A stretch of 64,000 bases of DNA from Parietichytrium sp. I65-24A (taxonomy: Eukaryota; Sar; Bigyra; Thraustochytrida; Thraustochytriidae): the NCBI GenBank assembly GCA_012862575.1, contig BLSF01000021.1, positions 124,001-188,000 on the forward strand, given 5' to 3'. Within the stretch, counting starts at the first letter, position 1; each line of letters begins with the position of its first letter. Positions 32,231 through 40,833 of the stretch are shown here, piece by piece. The position numbers were made by a program, and so were the translations under genes. Below the pieces are notes generated by a model, which worked only from the letters and a program-made list of their open reading frames with translations, searched no databases and was not told the DNA's origin.

Positions 32231-33604
32231 ACGCCAATGTGTACCACTTAGCGCCTTGAGTTCCAAAGGTTCGTGTTTGAAGGACGATGGCATGGGTGGG
32301 AGGGCGCCCGCCTGAGGTCTGCAAATACCGCTACTCAGTACCCGTACCTTTTCTGCTTCCCATCTGTAACTCCGCAGAGACCTTTGTCATGTCAATCCAT
32401 GGACATCAACTCGAAATGAACGTGGCTTTGTTCTTCTCTGAGCAAGTCCGGTATCAGAGGCGCGAAATCTTGCAGAAGCTGCCTCGACATAGATGGGTCA
32501 CAAATTTGGGTTGGTCTGTGACTTTAACGTTCTGGCTAGTCACCTTTACCGTGCAAGGTCGGGAGTGTCAGGAGAGTTGGCAAGAGAAAGACGCACTGTT
32601 CACAGTCAATCAATGTGTTCAATGAGCTATGCTGAGATTAATGCTGAGCGCTGCGTCGCACATCATCGCACGGCGATAGACGTAGGACATCTATATTTCG
32701 GAGCCAGCCTGTGGCAGGTACTGTGAGTACTAGTACCGAGTACTGTACTGACTGTGAGTGAGTAGAAAGATGACGGAGATTAAAATTAAAACACGGGGGA
32801 GAGGAGACTCCTGAGTCCAGCACAGCTCAGCCGTGATTTCGCACCTGGGAAGGAGATCTATGGCCAGGCCCATCCAGTCCGCACTGGTGCCTAGTGCTCA
32901 GTAACCAGTGCCCAGAAGAGGCATGGATGGATTTGCGTTTGCATTTTCAGCCTCTTGTCTGACGTTTCCGCGTGGTTTCCACCCGTCAGTTGTTGACGGG
33001 CGGAGGTGTGCTCACATGTGTTCACATTTGCTCACACAGCTCACACAGCCAGTACCGACCGGTACAGAGTGCTGAGTACTGGCGCCAGAGAGACGATGGA
33101 TGATCAGGACGATCAAGATGATCGATCAACCACACAAGACGATTTTACCCGTACTTGGAGACTACCAGTATCCTACAATGTGTCACCTATTTTTGTGTCG
33201 ATGAAATGATAAAATGAGATCAGCTGCATTTTTCACTGTCAACCAACGCAAGTTTTTAGCAAATGGTCTTTCTTGTTTTTGTTATTGTATTTGATCTTGA
33301 TCGAGATCAATCAAAACACATCGTATCCCAACAAGTTTGCACTTCACAGTACTCACTTTCGCTGACAGTTCTTGAATTTGTGGTCAACCAACCAACCAAC
33401 CAACTTGACTGACAAGGAGAAGGAGCAGGAGAAGAGCAGAAAGAAACGGGGCTGCTTGACGGTGAGTTTGAGTCGTGAAGATAATGAAGATTACCTCCAT
33501 GGCCTCGGTGATATAACACGATACTCAGTACAACAAGCCAACGCACCCACTTATGCGAAGAAAGAAGGCTCTTTCTCTTACTTCCAAACAAGACATCAAA
33601 GGGC

Positions 33605-33626
33605 CATCATCATCATCATCATCATC
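33605..33626. repeat. ATC microsatellite
   Basis: A pure trinucleotide (ATC)n run of about 22 bp in noncoding DNA. Confidence 0.95.
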
Positions 33627-36195
33627 CTGGAAGGATGAATTTGCTCTCTTTAAAAATCAATTTTTTGCCAGAACTCTTCATCCGAAATGCATCCCAGAAT
33701 CCTCACACAAGTTGAAACAGCTTTTCCTTCCTTCGTTTCTGAGTTTGAGCAAGAACAATCAGCCAATCGAAGCTCGGGTGCAAACTGGCGCACTTCTTGA
33801 GTCACTCACCTACCTCGGACCTTGGAGATTGACGGAGCTGTCTCGGAGCTCTTCGCCAGTAACTTATGCATTTGACTGTGAATGACTTACCAGTCGCAAA
33901 GTCTCAGAGCAGATCAACTTTGAACACGCCTATGTGTAGACGGCGTTGTTCTTATAAGTTATCCCTGCCCCAGCTCCTCGTAGGCTTCCGCCATTTTTCA
34001 TCTCGTCCTACCGGAACTTAATCAATCCGCTAGCACACACCTCGCAACACCACGAGCAGGATTGGGTCTGGGCTACCCGATGGAGTAGCCAGCCCATAGG
34101 CAAAGGTCCTTGTGTGAGACTACGCGCGCACACCTTTGGGAAATTCCTCGGTTTTGTAATCTTGTTTAGTTGATTCTGGTAGGATGTTTTTGTGTTCGTC
34201 TTTCGGGATGACTTGTGCGGAAATTCATTCACTGTCAAGACGGAGTAAACGTCAGTGACTGGTGTTGAAAAGAATGGTTGATGCGCCAATGTGATGGCGA
34301 TCCACGTTTTGTCTTTGATCGCGAACGAACAAGCGCTTCTCGACTGCCACCTCAAGTTTCGAAAACACCTGCTTCTCGTAGGAGCAAGCCAACAAACTTC
34401 TATTTTGTAGACTCGTACTCGTAAAATGTTTCTCGACAGTTGTCGAGAGTTTGGCGTGCCCTATGTATGCCTATCCAAGTCGCAATAGAACGCCGAGCTC
34501 CTATTGTCGAGCTAGCTGCTATCATGCTATCATGCTATCACAAGGAGAAGCCAGCTGGGCCCCTTGATTTTGGACCCTTGAGCGTCAACTATCCCCACTA
34601 CATCTCTCGCAGTACTCGAGCACGGTGTCTTGTAGGAACTCGTGCTTGGCCGAGTCTCAATGGAGAGCATGAGCCGCTCGCTAGATCATCGCAAGCTCAC
34701 ATGAGCTCACCGCAAAGGAAAGTCGCTTGTTCCCGCTTGGGCTTGGGCTTGTGCCATCACAAATGTCTCACTCAGGTGACAGAGAATAACTTTTTTGGTG
34801 GCTGTGACTTTTGAATTCTGAGATTGTTCGAGGCACTGCACGAGAAACAGAAGAGCCCTTCTCGCGAATGCCTCGGTCAGCTGGAAGCTCCCCTGCGCCG
34901 TCGCCACCCCTCAGCATGAGCTCCTTCCAACAATCTTGTATGAGTCAGATTGCACAGTCAGAAAAACAACGACCAGAATTCAGTGCTCAGAATTCAGAAG
35001 GTTTTGTTAGTGGGTCGATAAGTCTGCCGTACGCCTCGAACGCCACACCGGTTCCTTTTTTCTTCAACCTCCATCTCGCTCTGGACTACGTGCTATGAAC
35101 ATGTGAAGCCAACTAAAACTCTAACTCTGCTTAAAAGTCACCACTCATTCGTGCCGTATGTTAATAAACTATGGGTAGTACCCGGCCATCTTGACTATCT
35201 CGACTCTTTGGACAATTTTTTCTCCAAGATCAAAAAAAGAGTCATTCGTCGAAGCTGCTTTTGTCCAATGTCAGGCAAAGAACGAATGTTTGTGGAGTGC
35301 AGTGGTGTCAGTATGATTGTGAGGAAAAGGGAAAGAACGGCAACAAGACGCAGACTTTCGCACCTGCGGACAAAAGCCTTGTTCATACCCTGTGCCCTCC
35401 ATCGGGACCAACGCCATGTCCAACCGGAGGCTAATACTACAGACTTGTGTTGACAGTGTACGAGTACAGTGGCCAAATGCACCCAGTCCGAGTCTGTCAT
35501 CATCATTCCATTCTCTCATTCTACCATTCTATTTTAATCCAAAGTGAATGAATGATTGTGACTTGCTCACACACGCTCACCCGGACCTTCAGGACTCTAG
35601 AGGCTAAGTAGCCAGGGAGTAGAGAGAAATAGCCATAGTAGTAGCATGCAGTCAGGCAGAGAGTGTCGAGTACAGTACGTGGTATTACACTGATAGGTGA
35701 AATAGGTAGCCCTGTACGTGGCACTGTGACCTACCTGTGTGTCGTTTCTCGAGGCGAACCGGTTTTCTCTCCGTGAATCTGGCGTTTCTGCCACGCGTGC
35801 AGGCCTACGTCTACGTGGCCAGGACACAGGCGGGAGGCGCAGAGGAAGTCTGCGACTGTTTCAAAAGTCCCATTTGTATCCCGTGTTCCGTATTCCAACG
35901 CGCAGCGAAGAAGGAAATGGTCGCGCTCGTGAGTCCGTCAACTTTCATGAAAGGAGTACTGTCCGGCGATGCTACTCAATACTACTAACTAATCATCATT
36001 ACCAGCAACTATTGAACCTGTAAAAGGACTGGCGCCTATTACACCCGACACTTGCCCACCCACCTAACTAACATGTAAATTCCACTCCGCCGCAGGGCCG
36101 CTCGTAGCCGGCGCCACGTCTATTACAAGACCCGACTTTCTCCATCTACGGGTCCCGGTGGCATCTTGTAACATCGACTACAATTTATCTCGCCC

Positions 36196-36225
36196 CCTCT
36201 CTCTCTCTCACTCTCTCTCTCTCTC
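36196..36225. repeat. CT microsatellite
   Basis: A near-pure (CT)n tract with one interruption, about 790-820 bp upstream of the second 7TM gene. Confidence 0.95.
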
Positions 36226-36265
36226 GCACCCTTCTCTTCCCGCTACACACATGTGGAGTAGTTTG

Positions 36266-36303
36266 AGGAAGAAAGGAAGGAAGGAAGAAAGGAAGGAAGG
36301 AAG
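36266..36303. repeat. GGAA microsatellite
   Basis: A run of GGAA/GAAA tetranucleotides of about 38 bp that begins a longer purine-rich stretch. Confidence 0.9.
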
Positions 36304-37013
36304 CAAAGCGGCAAGAGAAAGGGGAAGGAGCAGCCTGTGTGCTGAGTACTACTCAGAACTAGCGTGCTTTGCAAAGCGAAGGAGGAAACCCAAGTTCTCT
36401 CGGAGGAGGAGGAATAGAAGGAGGAAAGAGGAGGAGGAGGAGGGCAGGGTGTGCTCTCTCGCACTCTCAGCTAGCCAAGTGCTACGAGCAGCGAAAGGCC
36501 AGAGGTGGTAGAACTGGTAGAGTTCACACCGCAGTGACACGGATGACTACGAGAGACCGCGCATGAGCAAGGAACGCTTGAAGACAGAGGAGAAGAGGAG
36601 AAGTAGACAAGAAGAGAAGAGAAGAGAGAGGAGAGCCAATCCAGCAAGCAAGGCAAGGCCGCAAGAGCGGAAAGAGTGGGAAAAGAGTCTCACTTACCCT
36701 GCGTCCTGTGAACGAGCGAGCGCCGCTGGTCCCGCTTTCCCTCCCTCTCCCCCTCCCTGCCAACTCGGTTAGAGTCTTGGCGAGTGTCGTTGCTGAAAAG
36801 GGGCTCACCTCGCGGCAGCACTCGAGTTTGCGGCGGCTTGCGTTGGTTGCCCTGACCCTCGCTGTGGGCGTGGTGGGCGTGGCGTTCTGGCGCAGTGCTT
36901 TTCTTTGCGAGGTGACACGGACGGTCATTGCAGCCGGTTGCTGGAACGGCGACGGGGTGGCGGATTTGGGCAGCTGGGGAGTGGACTAGCTTCGCAGGCG
37001 ACCAGCAGCCGCG

Positions 37014-38198
37014 ATGGAGGACGGAACTGCCTCGCCAATGCTAGCTTGCTTCAATGACACTGACTGCGAGAACTACCATGGTCATCTGTGTTATACCATC
37101 GCCGTCAACGAAACCGCCTGCTTTTGCAATAGCTACTTTGGATGGGTCAATGATGAAGACACGTGCGTGGGCGGAACACCTACGTTCTATATCACCCTCG
37201 CCTTAGCTGCATTTGAAATTGTACTTGCAACTGTTTTACTGGTTTTCAGCGTCATGGACAGCATTTTGATCTTCGGCCTCAGTAGAGAAAGGCTCAGACG
37301 CGCGTCTTCAGTCATGCTTACAAGCTTCACGCTTCCTCTCGCCCTGCTCTTCTTTCTCATTTGGCGGTCACTCCACATCGGAACCACGCTCTCTCCTACC
37401 GCGCCACTTCAATTCCTTGATGGTGTGGGTTTCGGGAGATTTGAGCTGCAAAGCCGCGGAATCATTTTCTTGACATTTCTAATGGCAGCCACCAGCGCGG
37501 CTGCGCTGGCGGTGATGTGGATGTCGATTTCTATGCGTGTCAAAACGTTGCAACTTGACTCTGCTTCTTCATGGAAGGAAGTCATGATTTTGTTTTTTCT
37601 CTTCTGCGTCATATCCATGGTTGTTGCCGTTGAGATTGAGTGGACAATTGCCGGCCCTGTCACGATCCCATTCCTGTGCATTTTAATTATGATGCTGATG
37701 TATGGACGAAAGAGCATGATCGAACTTTTACAAGTTGCTGTGGAACTCGAGCAGGAGCAATCAAGACTCGTGCGCCCATATCATCAAGAGCCTGGCGAGC
37801 CAGAGGTTGCGCACAAAGAAAAGCGTGCCATGAGGGCGATCAGCCTCACAGGAACTCACATTATTATTGGCCACTGCGGCATTCTACTCAGCGCTGTTGC
37901 AAGCTTTGTGCTAATTGTCATTGGTAAGGGCTGGAAAGATTTGGCTTCTCCAGGGACTTTCTCGCCTGTGACTTTGGCGGATGACCTGGTTCCGGTTTTC
38001 ACTCTCTACATCCTCAGCGCGATCTTTTACTATGTGCACCGCAACTCTCACAAACTTGTGCGATCTGCCAAGGCTGCAAAAGCTGCAATGTCTGCATCAT
38101 CCAACATGCGCAGAGGAACTCACTCGAGCCTAAATCATTCGGCGCGGAAACAATCCATCAATCCGCTGTCCGTAACCCCTGCGCCCCCTACCTTGTGA
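37014..38198 (+). CDS. Seven-helix receptor-like protein with six-cysteine ectodomain, copy 2
   Basis: 394 residues, intronless. The N-terminal module carries the same signature as the gene at 30913: C-x3-[ST]-D-C, a third Cys, a C-x-C pair, then [YF]-G-W and a final Cys, within about 45 residues. Seven helices follow, at about 54-84, 95-120, 145-170, 186-211, 213-232, 280-308 and 322-345. A charged loop with many Glu, Gln and His lies between helices 5 and 6. The Ser/Ala-rich C-tail (KAAKAAMSASSNMRR) has several potential phosphorylation sites. Helix sequences have diverged strongly from copy 1 while the Cys module and topology are kept, so the duplication is old. Copy 1 has an intron just after its Cys module; copy 2 does not. 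Receptor function is inferred from topology only. Confidence 0.82.
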   Translation: MEDGTASPMLACFNDTDCENYHGHLCYTIAVNETACFCNSYFGWVNDEDTCVGGTPTFYITLALAAFEIVLATVLLVFSVMDSILIFGLSRERLRRASSVMLTSFTLPLALLFFLIWRSLHIGTTLSPTAPLQFLDGVGFGRFELQSRGIIFLTFLMAATSAAALAVMWMSISMRVKTLQLDSASSWKEVMILFFLFCVISMVVAVEIEWTIAGPVTIPFLCILIMMLMYGRKSMIELLQVAVELEQEQSRLVRPYHQEPGEPEVAHKEKRAMRAISLTGTHIIIGHCGILLSAVASFVLIVIGKGWKDLASPGTFSPVTLADDLVPVFTLYILSAIFYYVHRNSHKLVRSAKAAKAAMSASSNMRRGTHSSLNHSARKQSINPLSVTPAPPTL

Positions 38199-38663
38199 AC
38201 TATACGAACCCTCTTTTTCCCAATCTGTTGTCATGCACCTCATGTTTTTCTGTTTCGCACTTTTTAATTTGCTTGACTCCCCTTTTTCTCTTCATTTTTT
38301 GATGTATCACAGTTGCGCTGGACCAATACACGTCAAGATGGGACTTGCGTGTCGTCTTCGCTCAGTTCGAAGAATGTGAAAACACATTTTGAGTTTGTTA
38401 ATTTTTTTACTGAAAGAAGAAAAAGTAAACGAAAACGTTTTTATCCTGATTGCTCTGGGCATGGAAAGCTTCATTACGGTTTTTTTCTTTCATGAACATT
38501 TTATTCCAAATCTTGTCTGCGCTTACTTCTCCCATTTTCGAGCAAGAACGGGAAACAAAAGACACGTCCTCATTGCTGGGAGCGATAATTACATCAGGTA
38601 ATAGGTCGTGTCGCAAATTGTACCAGCGCGCACGCAATAGTCACTGAGGAGTCTGCTTCTCAC
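38199..38663. other. Convergent intergenic region
   Basis: About 465 bp, AT-rich at 38250-38500, between the 3' ends of 7TM copy 2 and the nucleoside hydrolase. No gene is seen. Confidence 0.6.
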
Positions 38664-39749
38664 TCATTTCGCTGCATCCGCTTGCTCGAAAAGCGGGGCA
38701 AATGCTTTCATCCGGCGGGACCGCTCCTCGCCAAACACTGTCCTCGCAAAAACAAACTTCATTTTCAGCATGTCAAAGTCCATTACAACGTCAGTGTTGA
38801 TTGGGCCACTTGGCAAATCGGGCGGATCGACAAACTTTCTCAAGTCCACCACGGTCATTCCACGAGTGTAGGCACCATTCAACTCCACTCTCACGCTGCA
38901 GGGCCGAGTCTCGACTGAGCTTGGGTCCAATAGGCACACCACCGTTCCCGCGTCCCCGAGGACAGCAGTATCTTTCTTCCAGTTGTTCATCTCCCTGTAC
39001 ATGATACGTGCCGCCAATTCGTCTCCGCTGTTTGTGAATTCCACCCCAGGGCCTTTCAGGTCCTCGTAGCCCATTTCCTCCAGTTCCGAGCGGGTGAACA
39101 CCACGTCTAGAAAGGCGTCCCAAGGGTACATTGTAATTGGGATACCGCCTTCAAAGACCATCCGCGCAGCTTCCGGGTCGTACGCCGCGTTGGCCTCCGA
39201 CCACACATTGAAGTTTCCACCGCGAGAAACAGCACCGCCCATCCACAGAATGCGGTCCACTTTCTCGCGCCAAAGCGCCGGGTTCAGCCGCATCGAAATG
39301 GCCACGTTCGTCAGAGGCGCTAGGGCGATCACGCTTACCTGCTCTCCTTCCGGGATCTGGGCGAGAATGTCCAGGTACAGCTGCGTGGCATGAACCTTGC
39401 TCACCGGCCGAGAGGAGTCTGGGAGCGGCGGTTCGAGATCCCCGAGACAGTCTTTGCCGTGAATCACCGGGGCGTAGTGTATCTTCTCAAGCAGCGGCGC
39501 CTCGAACCCGCGGGCCACCGGCATGTCCAGTCTGGTATTCGCCGAGTCCAGCACCTTGAGCGTCGCCGCTACCGTGGTGTCCACGGCACCGTTGCCGGCC
39601 ACGCACATGACTGCGAGCACATCTAGCGCAGGGTTCTGCACCGCCAGCAGAAGCGCCAGCGCGTCGTCCACGCCAGTGTCGCAGTCCACGATCACCTTCT
39701 TCCTCGCGCTCGCTCCGCTGCTCATCTTCCGATCCTCTCGCGCTGCCAT
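38664..39749 (-). CDS. Inosine-uridine-type nucleoside hydrolase
   Basis: 361 residues from ATG 39749. It hydrolyses the N-glycosidic bond of ribonucleosides to ribose and base in purine/pyrimidine salvage. VDCDTGVDDALALLLA near 20-35 is the calcium-binding DTGxDD motif. VIHGKDCLGD matches the family's second active-site loop. VIALAPLTNVAISM and ILWMGGAVSRGGNFN (Met-Gly-Gly, then the N-x-W/E-x-N segment: NVWSEANAAYDPEAA) are canonical. GDAGTVVCLLDP stands where bacterial enzymes have an HDP-type motif. The calcium-binding Asp is kept but the catalytic His is Gly, so leaving-group activation must differ, as in His-less subgroups. RGMTVVD matches the conserved block near the C-terminus. The GA tract lies directly upstream. 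Confidence 0.92.
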   Translation of the reverse strand: MAAREDRKMSSGASARKKVIVDCDTGVDDALALLLAVQNPALDVLAVMCVAGNGAVDTTVAATLKVLDSANTRLDMPVARGFEAPLLEKIHYAPVIHGKDCLGDLEPPLPDSSRPVSKVHATQLYLDILAQIPEGEQVSVIALAPLTNVAISMRLNPALWREKVDRILWMGGAVSRGGNFNVWSEANAAYDPEAARMVFEGGIPITMYPWDAFLDVVFTRSELEEMGYEDLKGPGVEFTNSGDELAARIMYREMNNWKKDTAVLGDAGTVVCLLDPSSVETRPCSVRVELNGAYTRGMTVVDLRKFVDPPDLPSGPINTDVVMDFDMLKMKFVFARTVFGEERSRRMKAFAPLFEQADAAK

Positions 39750-40833
39750 CACAACTCTCTCTCTCTCTCTCTCTCGTCCTTATCCTTCCTTCCCACACAA
39801 CCGACGCGCCTTTCGCGCCGCTGTGGCCACGATAACGGATAAAAGCGTGAGGACGCGAAATTGGAATCGTCCCACTAGTCCCACTCCACTGAGAGTACTG
39901 AGAGTACTGAGAGGGGGGGTGCGCGATGTGACTTTTGTGAGAGAGAAAGAGAGAGAGACAGTGAGTTGGTGGTGTGCGTCGCTTTTTCTGTCCCTTATGG
40001 ATGCACGTAGCCGCTGCTAGTAGATCCACTCTGTGGACGATTGCGAGAACGTGACGCAATAAGTTAGTGCATTCTTACGCTCGGTACTAGTAGGACGCAC
40101 TTATACGTGGGTGCGCACTACGACCGTTCCACTCTGAGCGCTAGTAGCCAAGAGAATGCTAGCTAGCAACAAAACTAAGACGAAGCCAGAGGGAAGGCGT
40201 ATCCTGGAGGGTATAAATAGTATCCTTAAATATAATGTGGTATTTGTAGATACTAATCATTAATCAGTCAGTCTAACAACACTGCTAGTACTAGCTAGGT
40301 TGCTGTTGTGTGTAAATAAGTAGAATAGAAACATTGTGTGCATTATTCATGTGCATGCGATTGGGATTGGGAGAAGGGAAAAGTAGAAGGGAGAACTGTG
40401 CAGAGACAGATAGAGACAGCGCCCGAGGGCGTACTGACAGTGTGAGAATTGTGAGTACCAAATAAAGAGCGAGTGCAACGCTTTATCTTGAAACGCTTGA
40501 GCTGAAGGGTGAGCTGAGGTTTGGTTCGCCAAGCGCAAAGGTACACTACACCATACTACACAACCAAGGTCCAAGCAGCGGGTGATTGGACTGGGTGCTT
40601 CGGAGGAGTACTGTTCAGTTGAAAAGAGGAAGAAACGGGAAAGAGGAAAAGGGAGCGCAGGAGAACGAATGTTGGTTCAAGGCGCTAGTGACTTGGGGGA
40701 ATAGAGGCGGCTTGGGTCGTGTGGCTAGAGGCGCTGCACAAGCTCCGACGGCGGAAGCGCAGACTTGGCGACGGGGTGATTCATGAGTGTCGCGGAACCT
40801 GGCGCTGAGGACGGCTGATGCAACTCGCTTGAA
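39750..40833. other. Divergent intergenic region
   Basis: About 1.08 kb between starts at 39749 (-) and 40834 (+). It has a CT tract (39755-39775), GAGAGTACT repeats near 39890-39912, a TATA-like TATAAATAG at 40212-40220, and the near-motif ACTGACAGTGTGAG at 40432-40445. No gene is seen. Confidence 0.6.
39755..39775. repeat. CT microsatellite in the nucleoside-hydrolase 5' leader
   Basis: A pure (CT)n tract 6 bp upstream of the ATG; it reads (GA)n on the coding strand, as at the TTL-like gene. Confidence 0.95.

Larger units (their letters stand above)
32231..37013. other. 4.8-kb gene-poor stretch between the two 7TM paralogues
   Basis: No supportable gene. It holds several microsatellites (CCAAC near 33395-33412, ATC at 33605-33626, CT at 36196-36225, GGAA at 36266-36303). 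TCACTGTCA occurs at 33233-33241 and 34229-34237, and GTACT/AGTACT-rich segments lie at 32715-32760 and 33048-33080. Purine-rich DNA covers 36260-36690. A frame at 35737-35988 has somewhat coding-like composition but no domain. 36123-36139 nearly repeats a 17-mer found at 14782-14798. Confidence 0.55.

Noticed and set aside
35737-35988. An 83-codon + frame with clustered Cys (CDCFKSPICIPC).
   Set aside because: Somewhat coding-like, but no start context, splice partners or family; not supportable alone.
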